From contig CAVVVC010000001.1 of assembly GCA_963751595.1 (NCBI GenBank), positions 1,054,001-1,118,000 on the forward strand: a stretch of 64,000 nucleotides of DNA. The letters run 5' to 3'. The translations under genes were made by a program, and so were the position numbers. The notes under the pieces are model-generated. The model saw only the letters and a program-made list of their open reading frames with translations, did not search any database and was not told the origin of the DNA. This document shows, piece after piece, positions 36,242 through 45,445 of the stretch. This stretch comes from JAHEGP01 sp963751595. Its GTDB lineage: Bacteria > Pseudomonadota > Gammaproteobacteria > Pseudomonadales > JAHEGP01. Positions within the stretch are counted from its first letter, which is position 1. The number at the start of each line of letters is the position of its first letter.

Positions 36242-37780
36242 CTAGTCCTCCTGGGTAACCCTGAGCACTTCTTCGATGGTGGTGGTTCCCGATATCACGC
36301 GCCGGAAACCGTCTTCGCGAATGCCACTGGTATGCCTTCGAACCTGCTCAACAATCTCGGACTCGGCGCTGCGGTTGTGAATCATGCGCCGCATCGCGTC
36401 ATCGACCATCACCAGCTCGTAGATACCGACCCTGCCCCGATACCCCTGCTGGTTACAATTATCGCAACCTGTTGCCCGAAACAGCCGGGGCGCTTGCACG
36501 TCCGGGTCCAGTCCCAGCAACTGCAATTCAGCAGCGTCGGGCTCGTAGGCGAGCTTGCAGTCCGGGCACAAAGTTCGCACCAGACGCTGGGCAATGACGG
36601 CCACCAGGCTGGAAGCCAGCAGGAAAGGCTCGACTCCCATGTCCTCGAGTCGGGTAATCGCGCCCACCGCCGTATTGGTGTGCAGGGTCGATAACACCAT
36701 GTGACCGGTCAAGCTCGCCTGCACCGCGATTTCAGCGGTTTCCAGATCGCGTATTTCACCGACCATGACCACGTCCGGATCCTGGCGCAGGATAGCTCGC
36801 AGACCCCGGGCAAAAGTCATGTCGGTCTTGGTGTTGACCTGGGTCTGGCCGATGCCATCGAGATTGTATTCGATGGGGTCTTCCACCGTGAGAATATTGC
36901 GGCTGGCATCGTTGATTTCGCTCAGCGATGCGTAGAGGGTCGTGGTCTTCCCTGACCCGGTGGGGCCGGTTACGAGCACAATGCCATGGGGCTTAGCCAG
37001 GACCCGGCCGAGCCGGCTCAAATCCTTGGGCGCGAGCCCCAGACTATCCAGTTGCAAGCGCCCGGCGTGTTTATCGAGAAGTCTTAGAACGACCCGCTCA
37101 CCGGCACTCGAGGGCATGGTCGACACCCGGACATCCACCTCCCGCCCGCCGACACGAAGACTGATTCGACCGTCCTGGGGAACGCGCTTCTCAGCGATAT
37201 CCAGCTTTGCCATGACCTTGATACGCGACACCAGCAATGGCGCCAGTTCCCGCCGGGGGTGGAGAATCTCCTGTAACATACCATCAACCCTGGCGCGCAC
37301 AGCAAGGCGCTTTTCATACGTTTCAATGTGCACGTCCGACGCGTTTTGTTTTACCGCCTCGGCGAGGATGGCATTGATAAGCCTGATGACGGGAGCATCA
37401 TCCTGTTGTTCCAGCAGGTCAGCGGTTTCCGGCAAACTATTGGCCAGGGCGGCAAGGTCGATATCATCGCCCAGATCCTCCGCCGCCTGCATCGCATCAC
37501 CGGATTTGCTTTCATAATACTCGCCCATTGCACGGTCGAACTCGTCAGGCTCGAGCATCTGGCAGACGAAAGGTGTACCAATAAAGCGGCGCACTTCACC
37601 CAGCGCCTCCGCGAGCAGACCCTCCCGGTAGTACAGGGTCAGGTTGTGGTGCTCGTCCTGCGCCAGAAAAACACCGTAGCGCCGGGCAAATCCATAGGGT
37701 AAGCGGTCTGCCTGATCAGGCTGAAATTCCTGGGCTGACTCCCCAGCATCATCGATGATGGCTTCTGGACTTGCTTGCAA
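36242..37780 (-). CDS. gspE: Type II secretion ATPase GspE
   Basis: A 512-residue cytoplasmic AAA ATPase that powers pseudopilus assembly. After the N-terminal GspL-binding region (about 1-120), the ATPase has Walker A GPTGSGKTT, an aspartate box (TVEDPIEY), Walker B RQDPDVVMVGEIRD and the His box LSTLHTNTA. The C-terminal tetracysteine zinc site CPDC...CDNC is present. The start is TTG at 37780 with AAGAGGG upstream. It begins the leftward secretion operon and is divergent from gspC. Confidence 0.96.
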   Translation of the reverse strand: MQASPEAIIDDAGESAQEFQPDQADRLPYGFARRYGVFLAQDEHHNLTLYYREGLLAEALGEVRRFIGTPFVCQMLEPDEFDRAMGEYYESKSGDAMQAAEDLGDDIDLAALANSLPETADLLEQQDDAPVIRLINAILAEAVKQNASDVHIETYEKRLAVRARVDGMLQEILHPRRELAPLLVSRIKVMAKLDIAEKRVPQDGRISLRVGGREVDVRVSTMPSSAGERVVLRLLDKHAGRLQLDSLGLAPKDLSRLGRVLAKPHGIVLVTGPTGSGKTTTLYASLSEINDASRNILTVEDPIEYNLDGIGQTQVNTKTDMTFARGLRAILRQDPDVVMVGEIRDLETAEIAVQASLTGHMVLSTLHTNTAVGAITRLEDMGVEPFLLASSLVAVIAQRLVRTLCPDCKLAYEPDAAELQLLGLDPDVQAPRLFRATGCDNCNQQGYRGRVGIYELVMVDDAMRRMIHNRSAESEIVEQVRRHTSGIREDGFRRVISGTTTIEEVLRVTQED

Positions 37781-37972
37781 TTCTGCACCCTCTTACCCGC
37801 TTGAAACAGACTTCTGAACCAACCGATCTACGCACTATTCTTGGTAATTTTTATCAATACATGAACCGTAGCACAGTATGGGGACAGCGTTGCCAAATCT
37901 GCAATCGCACGCCCAGCCAGCATCTATAATGTTTTCAAAATGCGAACTTCGTGTACTTCGGGGGAATACAGG

Positions 37973-38590
37973 ATGGGCCACAGCAATACCCTGTCGGGCC
38001 TGGCGGAAAAATTTGGGTTGACCGGCGCGACCCAGGCGGTGATGGTCTCGGCGACCTTACTAAGCCTGGCTGCCATCGCCTGGCCCATCAGCCAGACGCT
38101 TCTGCAACAGCACCAATATACCAGCCCCTTGTCGTCTGCACAGCAGCAGACCATGCCTGACCTCAACCTGATAAGCCAGGCGGAGCTGTTTGGCACGGTC
38201 GGCACGACTCCCCAGGCGGAAAGCAAGACACTTCCGTCGACCCGCTTGCAATGGGTTCTCCAGGGTGTGTTCACCGGCACTGAACCCGAGACTGGCAGCG
38301 CCATCATCCTCGCGGGCGATAGCAGCGCCAGACTTTACAAGGCGGACCAGGCCATGCCCGGCGGCGCAAGACTGACCGAGGTTCACCCTGATCATGTGGT
38401 GATCAATCTCAATGGTCGCCTCGAAACACTTCGCTTCCCCACCATCAGCAATGTGCCCAGACCCGAGCAACGCACCCAGCCATTAACCGAGCCCACCATG
38501 GACGTTGCGGAGGACACGGCAAGCAATCGTCGCGAGATCGTTAGGCAGCGCCTCGAAATGCTGCGCCAACGCGCGCTTAGCCGCCCCTGA
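37973..38590 (+). CDS. gspC: Type II secretion protein GspC
   Basis: A 205-residue bitopic inner-membrane protein that connects the platform to the secretin. A membrane helix lies at about 24-44 (MVSATLLSLAAIAWPISQ), then the homology region (about 65-145) with LISQAELFGTVG, LQWVLQGVFTG and IILAGDSSARLYKADQ. After that there is no PDZ domain; instead a charged tail (NRREIVRQRLEMLRQRAL) probably forms a coiled coil, as in the PDZ-lacking GspC of some species. The ATG at 37973 has GGGGGAA upstream; a further in-frame ATG at 37940 lacks one. Confidence 0.9.
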   Translation: MGHSNTLSGLAEKFGLTGATQAVMVSATLLSLAAIAWPISQTLLQQHQYTSPLSSAQQQTMPDLNLISQAELFGTVGTTPQAESKTLPSTRLQWVLQGVFTGTEPETGSAIILAGDSSARLYKADQAMPGGARLTEVHPDHVVINLNGRLETLRFPTISNVPRPEQRTQPLTEPTMDVAEDTASNRREIVRQRLEMLRQRALSRP

Positions 38591-38601
38591 AGGAGTCTGG
38601 T

Positions 38602-40539
38602 TTGAATTACCTGAAACCCCTGTTTATTAGTGTCGCCCTGTCATTCGCCGCCATCTCGGCACCGTTACTGGCTCAGGGTGAGCGCAACATCACCATGAAC
38701 ATGCAGGACGCGGAAATCCGGGCCCTGATCCAGTGGATGGCGGATAAAAGCGGCAAGAACTTCGTCGTACACAGAGACGTCAAGGGCCTGGCGACGGTTG
38801 TCTCAGCGGAACCAGTGAGCCTCGACGAAGCCTGGCAAATGTTCCTGCAGGTGCTGGAGCTCAATGGCTATGCGGCGGTGAGCTCCGGCCAATCGGTTAA
38901 GGTATTGCCAGCGCCACAGGCCTCCCAGTCGGCGGGCAATGCCGACGATGGTCAGGCCGGTGACATCAAGGTCAGCATCATCCGCTTGCAGCATGTACCG
39001 GCACAGGAACTGAGTCAGCAGCTCAAGCCCCTTATGAGTGAGGCCGGGGTAATCACCGCCTACCCCCAGACCAATGCACTCATCGTGTCTGACCGTGGGG
39101 ACAACATCGAGCGCATCCGCCGCCTTAGCCGGCAAATCGACCAGAGCGGCGACAGCTCCTTCGACCTTGTCTCGCTGAAGCATGCCGACGCCTTTGAAGT
39201 GCTCAAATCGGTTTCCGGTTTGATGAGCGAAGAGCTCAAACAATCGGGGCTGGCCGTATCGATGTCGGTGGACCCGCGCAGCAACGCGATTTTACTGGCA
39301 GGCAACAGCTACCAGCGTGCCAAGGTAAAAAAACTGGTAAGACAGCTGGACAAGCCAATGGAGGCCACGGCGGGAACACAGGTGGTTTACCTTCACTACG
39401 TGGATGCCGAGGAACTGGTGCCGGTGTTACGCGGCACGCTTGACCATATCAACGAAGAATCGATGGACAGCGCTTCCCCCGCCAGTGTCGAGGCGAGCAA
39501 GGCTGCCAATGCCCTGGTGATCAATGCGCCACCGGCGATTCAAACGCGCCTGAAACGTGTTATCAAACAACTGGATATTCGCCGTGCCCAGGTTCTGGTG
39601 GAGGCGCTCATTGTCGATGTAATGGAGGATGATGGCCGCGAACTGGGCATCAGCTGGATAACGGCGGACCTCGCGGATGAAACCAATACCGGCCCTTTTG
39701 CGGCCAATAACACCACTGGCTCCCTGGGGGTCGGGAATCCGATTACGGACAGCGACGGGGAAATCGTGGATGTGATCCCCGGCGCGGGCTTGAGCTTCGG
39801 GTATATCAAGGATGGGGATCTGCGCGCGGTGTTTCGGGCACTATCCTCCAAGACCCGCTCGAACGTGATTTCAACGCCAAGCGTGGTGGCGCTGGACAAT
39901 GAAGAGGCCTCGCTGCTGGTGGGCCAAAACGTACCGTTTGTTACCGGCCAGTCCACCGGTGCAGCGTCCCAGACCGACAATCCCTTCACCACCGTGCAGC
40001 GCCAGGATATAGGCACCACGCTGAAGATCACGCCGCGCATCAACCGGGGCGACTCGGTCACCCTGAAGATCGAGCAAACCACCGAGCGCATCAACAACGA
40101 TGCCTCCTCCTCCGCTGTCGACCTGGTGACCAACAAACGCCAGATCCTCACCAACGCCCTGATCCGGGACGGCGAGATCCTGGTGCTTGGAGGATTGATC
40201 AGCGACGAAGAGTCAGAGCTGGTGCAGAAAACGCCGCTGCTGGGAGATATTCCGATTCTCGGCTATTTGTTCCGATCAAAGGGCAAGCTGAAGCAGAAAA
40301 CCAACCTCATGGTCTTCATTCACCCTGTGATTCTCAAGGACGAAATGCAGGTAGCCGATGTCACCCAGCGCCGTTACGATTTTATGCGCGAGGTACAAAA
40401 GAATTACCGCGACCGAAACCGCGGTGAATGGAATCAGGAGCCGCCAATACTGCCGGACTACGACGAGTACCTGCCTAACGGCTCGATCGGGCCCCAGGGA
40501 ATGATTGCGCCCCAGGGCATAGTCACCGGCAAACGCTGA
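38602..40539 (+). CDS. gspD: Type II secretion secretin GspD
   Basis: A 645-residue outer-membrane channel. The signal peptide spans about 1-25 (ending LLAQG). N0 (INMQDAEIRALIQWMADKSGKNF type), N1-N3 (RLQHVPAQELSQQLKPLMSE, SLKHADAFEVLKSVSG, YLHYVDAEELVPVLRG) and the secretin barrel with VEALIVDVMEDDGRELGI, VGQNVPFVTGQ and GGLISDEESE are present. The start codon is TTG at 38602 with GGAG 7 bases upstream. It forms a two-gene operon with gspC, and converges with the acuI-like gene. No pilotin gene is nearby; GspAB may take over assembly. Confidence 0.96.
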   Translation: MNYLKPLFISVALSFAAISAPLLAQGERNITMNMQDAEIRALIQWMADKSGKNFVVHRDVKGLATVVSAEPVSLDEAWQMFLQVLELNGYAAVSSGQSVKVLPAPQASQSAGNADDGQAGDIKVSIIRLQHVPAQELSQQLKPLMSEAGVITAYPQTNALIVSDRGDNIERIRRLSRQIDQSGDSSFDLVSLKHADAFEVLKSVSGLMSEELKQSGLAVSMSVDPRSNAILLAGNSYQRAKVKKLVRQLDKPMEATAGTQVVYLHYVDAEELVPVLRGTLDHINEESMDSASPASVEASKAANALVINAPPAIQTRLKRVIKQLDIRRAQVLVEALIVDVMEDDGRELGISWITADLADETNTGPFAANNTTGSLGVGNPITDSDGEIVDVIPGAGLSFGYIKDGDLRAVFRALSSKTRSNVISTPSVVALDNEEASLLVGQNVPFVTGQSTGAASQTDNPFTTVQRQDIGTTLKITPRINRGDSVTLKIEQTTERINNDASSSAVDLVTNKRQILTNALIRDGEILVLGGLISDEESELVQKTPLLGDIPILGYLFRSKGKLKQKTNLMVFIHPVILKDEMQVADVTQRRYDFMREVQKNYRDRNRGEWNQEPPILPDYDEYLPNGSIGPQGMIAPQGIVTGKR

Positions 40540-40548
40540 GGTGCAGCC

Positions 40549-41538
40549 TCAGGAATCGATTTTTACCAGGCAGCGCCCCTGAATCTTGCCGGCAAGCAGG
40601 TCCTTTAAAGCCTGGGGCGCCTGCTCCAGGGAAATCTCCTGCACCAGGGACGCCAGCTTATCGGCACGATGATGCTCGGCAATCCAGGCCCAGGCTGCCC
40701 GTTTCTGTTCCAGCGCCACCTCCACCGAGTCAATTCCCAGCAGGCTGACGCCGCGCAGGATGAACGGAAAGACACTGGTCGGCAGATCGGTTGACTGGAC
40801 CAGGCCGCTGCAGGCCACTGCACCGCTGTGGCGAATCACTTTCAGTACATTGGCCAGGGTGATTCCGCCCACGCAGTCGATCGCAGCGTCGAACTGCGGC
40901 TTCAGCAGCGGTTTCTTCTCCGGCTCGGAAAAGGTCTCCCGGGGCAAGATAGCGGTCACCCCGAGTGACTCCAGCAAAGCCGCAGCCTGCTTATTGCCGC
41001 TAACGGCGCTGACGCTGTAACCGCGGGCATCCAACAGCATCACGCTCATGGTGCCAACACCGCCGGTGGCCCCGGTCACGAGAACCTCTGCTGGAGGATT
41101 CAAACCCAGCTTTTCCAGCTTCATCACGCTCAGGGCCGCGGTAATACCCGCGGTGCCGTAGCTCATCGCAGTCCGGGCATCCAGTCCTTTGGGCAGCGGC
41201 AAAACCCAATTTGCCGGCACCCTGATGTATTCGGCGAGCCCGCCCGCGGTATTCATACCCAGATCGTAGCCGAACACGACCACCGGATCCCCCTTGCTGA
41301 ACTGGGTTACCGATGAGTCGGCCACCTCCCCGGCCGCATCAATGCCCGGTGTATGGGGAAAGCTGCGGGTCACACCCTTGTTACCGATCGACGACAGCGC
41401 GTCCTTGTAATTGATGGACGAGTAGCGAACTCGAATGAGAACCTCGCCCTGGGGCAGCTCATCGAGCTGGCGGCGGGTCAATGCTGTAGTGAATGCTCCG
41501 TCATGTTCGCTGATCAATAGTGCTTTGTAGTCTGTCAT
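40549..41538 (-). CDS. acuI: YhdH/AcuI-family acrylyl-CoA reductase (NADPH)
   Basis: A 329-residue medium-chain dehydrogenase/reductase without zinc ligands. Family features: YSSINYKDALSSIGNKGVTRSFPHTPGIDAAG near the N-terminus and the NADPH-binding VTGATGGVG near residue 152. AcuI/YhdH reduces acryloyl-CoA to propionyl-CoA, which protects against acrylate. That product would feed the propionyl-CoA operon at 7041-14927, a link that is only inferred. It converges with gspD (9-base gap) and is the last gene of a leftward run after sohB. Confidence 0.85.
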   Translation of the reverse strand: MTDYKALLISEHDGAFTTALTRRQLDELPQGEVLIRVRYSSINYKDALSSIGNKGVTRSFPHTPGIDAAGEVADSSVTQFSKGDPVVVFGYDLGMNTAGGLAEYIRVPANWVLPLPKGLDARTAMSYGTAGITAALSVMKLEKLGLNPPAEVLVTGATGGVGTMSVMLLDARGYSVSAVSGNKQAAALLESLGVTAILPRETFSEPEKKPLLKPQFDAAIDCVGGITLANVLKVIRHSGAVACSGLVQSTDLPTSVFPFILRGVSLLGIDSVEVALEQKRAAWAWIAEHHRADKLASLVQEISLEQAPQALKDLLAGKIQGRCLVKIDS

Positions 41539-41578
41539 CTGCTTTTTCCTCGCATTCCATTTGTAATGAGTTTTTATC

Positions 41579-42655
41579 TCAGGAAAAAAAACGCGTCTGC
41601 TGCAAACCCTGCCATGCGCGCCCGATTGCAGAAGCTATGGCTCCCTCGGCGGCGAGTCCGAGCTTCTCCTGCCAGCCTTTTTTCGTGGCATATTTAAGCT
41701 GGTAAATGTCGGCACTGTCCCGCTGATCCATCAGGTATTGGTCGCTGGTTCCCAGCTCGTCGACCAGGCGCAGCTGCACAGCCCGGGTGCCAAACCAGAC
41801 CTCCCCAGTGGCAATCGCGTCGATATCAACGGCTGGCCGGTGCTCGGCGACAAACTGCTTGAATAGCTCATGGGTCTGCTCCAGGTCTTCCATGAATTTG
41901 TCACGACCCTTCTGGGTATTCTCGCCAAAAATAGTCAAGGTGCGCTTGTACTCGCCCGCGGTCAGCAACTCATAGTCCACATCATGCTTCTTCAAAACCT
42001 TGTGAAAATTGGGAATCTGTGCAACCACGCCCACCGAGCCTATCATGGCGAAGGGTGCCCCGACTATTTTATTGCCAATACAGGCCATCATGTAACCGCC
42101 ACTGGCGGCCACCTTGTCGATACAGACTGTCAGTGGCACTTCCCTTTCCCGCAAACGGTCAAGCTGTGACGCCGCCAGCCCGTAGGAATGTACCATACCC
42201 CCACCGCTCTCCAACTTGACGACAACCTCGTCGCAGTGACGGGCAACAGTAAGCACCGCGGTAATCTCCTCGCGCAGCCCGGCAACGGCACTCGCCTTGA
42301 TGTCGCCGTCAAAATCGATGACATAAATACGGCGCCTGGCATCTTCCTCTACTTCGGCGCCCTTACCGGCCTTGAGCTTCAGCGCCTTTTTTTTCTCTGC
42401 CTGGGCCTTTTTTTCCCCTGCCTTCTTCTTCTTTTTATGCTGCTTCAGGGCAGATGAATCCAGCATCACCTCGTGTAGACTTTCAGCCATGGTGTCGTAC
42501 CGGTCATTCACGTGGTGCACTTCGATATGACCGCGGTCAGGCCGCTGGCCGCGACTGCCTGCCGCTGCCGCAAGGCCGATGACAACAGCAATCGAAGCCA
42601 CGATGGTCAGTGCTTTTAACAGGAAAAGGCCATACTCAGCCGCAAATTCAGCCAC
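41579..42655 (-). CDS. sohB: Inner-membrane peptidase SohB
   Basis: A 358-residue serine peptidase of the SppA/SohB (S49) family in the inner membrane facing the periplasm. An N-terminal helix at about 10-32 (LFLLKALTIVASIAVVIGLAAA) is followed by a very lysine-rich linker (about 73-100, KKKKKAGEKKAQAEKKK). The nucleophile serine is in KVAASGGYMMA and the partner lysine in LTAGEYKRTLT. The charged linker is longer than I expect from E. coli SohB. It lies between an unknown membrane protein and the acuI-like gene. Confidence 0.92.
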   Translation of the reverse strand: MAEFAAEYGLFLLKALTIVASIAVVIGLAAAAGSRGQRPDRGHIEVHHVNDRYDTMAESLHEVMLDSSALKQHKKKKKAGEKKAQAEKKKALKLKAGKGAEVEEDARRRIYVIDFDGDIKASAVAGLREEITAVLTVARHCDEVVVKLESGGGMVHSYGLAASQLDRLREREVPLTVCIDKVAASGGYMMACIGNKIVGAPFAMIGSVGVVAQIPNFHKVLKKHDVDYELLTAGEYKRTLTIFGENTQKGRDKFMEDLEQTHELFKQFVAEHRPAVDIDAIATGEVWFGTRAVQLRLVDELGTSDQYLMDQRDSADIYQLKYATKKGWQEKLGLAAEGAIASAIGRAWQGLQQTRFFS

Positions 42656-42757
42656 TACACACTCCAGTTAGTTGTGTTCATGCCCCTGGCGCTCCGAAGA
42701 AGCCCCAGGCAAGACGTGTTACAAGATAGCGAAGGCGATGCGCCGGGTTGACCGTGT

Positions 42758-43396
42758 TTAGCGACCCAGCGCAAGCGTCGCCGCTTCATTGAGCGGACGG
42801 GCAATTAAACCATGTTGACCCATCGCAATGGAATAGATGGCACCATCGACCATCGGCAGGTAGGAAGCGCTGGTATGGAGCGCGTTGATAAATGGAAACA
42901 GTAAACGGTAGCGGCGGACACTTTCCCAGGCATCTACCAGGACCGCGCCGGCACTGAGTTCGTGCACGGATTTTGCAGCGTTTTGCTGCTCCTCAAGGCT
43001 GAGGTAGCGGCCACTGAGTTGATCCATGCGATACAAGGGCCTGGCTGGAATACCATCGACCCATTGCAACACCCGTATATCGACTTGCCATTGATCACCA
43101 TTGAGTGGGTAGCGCGACTCGTTTCCCGCGCCGTCCACCAGCAGTGCTTCGAAACTCCGGCTTCCCGTTTGCTCGAAACTGATATGGCCGATTACCTCCG
43201 CCTGACGGGACTCCTTGTAAGTCAGCAGGTCGTAAGCAAATAAAACCGCGGCCACGGCACCTGCGAGCAGGCTTAAGGCGGCCATACCCCGGGCCCATGC
43301 CACAAACCATTGGAAGTGACCCAGCAGGCGAAAACCGAAAAAACCGAAAAGCAATCCAACAACAGCCGCAAGTAGCGGTAACAGCCAGCTAATCAT
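42758..43396 (-). CDS. Hypothetical inner-membrane protein
   Basis: A 212-residue protein that I do not recognise as a characterised family. Two hydrophobic helices lie at about 4-25 (WLLPLLAAVVGLLFGFFGF) and 33-55 (ARGMAALSLLAGAVAAVLFAYDLL), then a soluble domain of about 155 residues with strands such as VIGHISFEQTGSRSFEALLVDG and DQWQVDIRVLQWVDG, likely periplasmic or cytoplasmic facing. Similar proteins have been called cation or multidrug efflux in databases, but nothing here supports a pump. It is 17 bases after the FimL-like gene and may be in its operon. Confidence 0.7.
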   Translation of the reverse strand: MISWLLPLLAAVVGLLFGFFGFRLLGHFQWFVAWARGMAALSLLAGAVAAVLFAYDLLTYKESRQAEVIGHISFEQTGSRSFEALLVDGAGNESRYPLNGDQWQVDIRVLQWVDGIPARPLYRMDQLSGRYLSLEEQQNAAKSVHELSAGAVLVDAWESVRRYRLLFPFINALHTSASYLPMVDGAIYSIAMGQHGLIARPLNEAATLALGR

Positions 43397-43413
43397 GGAG
43401 ATTCCTGCGCATT

Positions 43414-45102
43414 TCAGGCGGCGTCGCCGAGTTCCAGTACGCTCTGCTCGGCCAGCGACAATAACTCGACATTTTCACGATCCGACGTCGATAACTCATT
43501 AAGGTAGTATTCAAGGCTGATCAACGCATCCGCCAGGGTCTCAAGCTCCCGCCGGGATTGATCGGAAGCGCCGCGCACGCCGCAGTGATCGATGTGAGCG
43601 ATACATTGACCCAGCACCGCTGCCGCCCGAGCGTGCCCCAGGATCTGAAAAGCGCCCTCCACCATGCTCAGGCTAGCGCCTACATTGGCAATGTGGACAG
43701 CGTCAAAGCCGGAATCGAGGTAAGCGGTAATCCCCCGCTTGGCAAGGCTTATCGCGGATTTACTCTCATTGATCACAACTCCGGTAGCCTCTTCCAGCAA
43801 TTCGCGAGCCAGCATCTCCGAACCCTCGGCACCGGCCTGTTGACTCTCCATTGCGCGATCATCGAAAGAGTCCGGGTTTTTAAGCGTGTTTTCAACCAAC
43901 ATCAGCGCCTCGGCAACCGACTGCACCGCGGCATCGCTGGTGATGCCCGCCGCCACACTCTGATTGACGGTAAAGGCCTTGTCGACCAGCACACCCTTCA
44001 GGCGGATAAAACCGGCACTGGCCAGGGCATCTCCAATCGACTGCAGATGCTCAGCGGCTTCGACGATGACCGCTGCGGAGACGTCATCACGATGCGACTC
44101 CAGTAATTTCTTCAGCCCCTGAACCTCCTCAGACACAGCCTGGGCTACCTTACCCAGTGCCGCGGTCGAGGACTCGCCCAGGGATTTCTCCATCGCCACC
44201 AGCGCCGCATCGTCGAGGGTCGCCGCGGGCAAGCCGTACTGGCGACAGATACCATTGCGCAGCGGTGAATCGTCGCCAGCCAGCAGCAGCAGGCAAAGCA
44301 GTGCATCCCGATGCTGTGCTTGCAGTTGCATGGGCTCTGAGACACCCGGCCTGCAGCGCCGGCGCAGGTAGCCGTCGATCAGTGCCAGCATGCGCTTGCG
44401 CGCGCAGCTGAGCTGCAGCGCCTCGGAGCGCAAACGCTGTAGCAGCGCGCTGACCAGCAGCCACCACTCTTCGTCAGCAATATCGAGAAAATCGTGGCGC
44501 AAACGATTGACGGCCCGCTCCATCAAGTGCAGGTTGGACGTCACGTTTTTATCGCAAAGCACCGCCAGTAGCCCTACCTGGTACATGTGCAGGAGGCGCT
44601 TCGCACGGGCCAACTCATCATCCGCGAGCGCATGGGCCTCGGCGGCGGCGAGCTGCGGATATTTTTCGGGTTTGAAGCTGAGCAGCTCCGTCTCCAGCAT
44701 TGCCGGTTGGCGCAGTGCTGAGCGCAGCCGATTGAGCGGCTCGGCAATAAGCAGCGGACTCAGTTGCTGCTGCTTGATGCTGTTCTCGACATACCTTTCC
44801 AGGGTAAGTAGCGAGTCGAGAACATAACGATGGCTTTTGACTCCACCTTGCAGCTTACCCGCCGGCAGCGCTTTACAACACTGCAACAGCGCCGTCGAAA
44901 GCTCCACGGCGCCGCGAAATTCGACGACCCGGAGGATACCTCTAACCTGCTGCAGCTCTGCAATCGCTTTGTCGACCAAAGTCGCAGCCGCGGGGTCACA
45001 CATCCACGCATCGACGTATTGCCGGGCCGTAACCAGGCTCTTTTGCAGCTCTTCACGCACCAGCATCGCTGACTGCATGTTAATCGGTAGTAAAAAAGGC
45101 AC
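43414..45102 (-). CDS. FimL-like protein (ChpA N-terminal homologue)
   Basis: About 562 residues, alpha-helical. The N-terminus SAMLVREELQKSLVTARQYV, then AIAELQQVRGILRVVEFRGAVEL, resembles the N-terminal HPt-like modules of the type IV pilus kinase ChpA and the pilus regulator FimL of Pseudomonas. The repeats near the end (YLDSGFDAVHIANVGASLSMVEGAFQILG) look like another such module, but no kinase or receiver domain follows. FimL-type proteins tune twitching motility and cAMP signalling. I chose the GTG at 45102 because GGGGAG lies upstream; ATG at 45078 is an alternative, and the frame extends to 45237. No pilus gene is adjacent. Confidence 0.65.
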   Translation of the reverse strand: MPFLLPINMQSAMLVREELQKSLVTARQYVDAWMCDPAAATLVDKAIAELQQVRGILRVVEFRGAVELSTALLQCCKALPAGKLQGGVKSHRYVLDSLLTLERYVENSIKQQQLSPLLIAEPLNRLRSALRQPAMLETELLSFKPEKYPQLAAAEAHALADDELARAKRLLHMYQVGLLAVLCDKNVTSNLHLMERAVNRLRHDFLDIADEEWWLLVSALLQRLRSEALQLSCARKRMLALIDGYLRRRCRPGVSEPMQLQAQHRDALLCLLLLAGDDSPLRNGICRQYGLPAATLDDAALVAMEKSLGESSTAALGKVAQAVSEEVQGLKKLLESHRDDVSAAVIVEAAEHLQSIGDALASAGFIRLKGVLVDKAFTVNQSVAAGITSDAAVQSVAEALMLVENTLKNPDSFDDRAMESQQAGAEGSEMLARELLEEATGVVINESKSAISLAKRGITAYLDSGFDAVHIANVGASLSMVEGAFQILGHARAAAVLGQCIAHIDHCGVRGASDQSRRELETLADALISLEYYLNELSTSDRENVELLSLAEQSVLELGDAA

Positions 45103-45445
45103 TATCTGTTGCTCCCCGTCGGCCCTGGACCTCCTGACGGTAAGTCCCGTTATTTTCTGCCCAAGTATAGATGCCGCTGCCACACAGGCTATGGATTCGC
45201 CTCGCCAGTGGCTGCAGGAATACGGACACAGAGACACACTTCACAGTTTAGATGGCCGCTGGCGCCCTGGCAGCCGGGCAAACATCCATTGCTATCGCGT
45301 CAAAAAGCGGCTTCTGCAGCACTCGTGCAGTAATGGGTATTTTTGCTGTCAAACGGTGGTAGGCAATCGCCTGGAAAGACGCCCGAGAGGGGCGCTCCGG
45401 CCCTTGGAACCGGGCTAGCGCTTGTCGCAACCCGGCATTACAGTT
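45103..45445. other. Non-coding gap between dnaQ and the FimL-like gene
   Basis: I see no gene in these 343 bases. The right part is the 3' flank of dnaQ; the left part should hold the promoter of the FimL-like gene, and the open frame of that gene extends to 45237 without looking coding. A G/C-rich symmetric run near 45384-45420 might form a hairpin but has no T-run. Confidence 0.3.
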
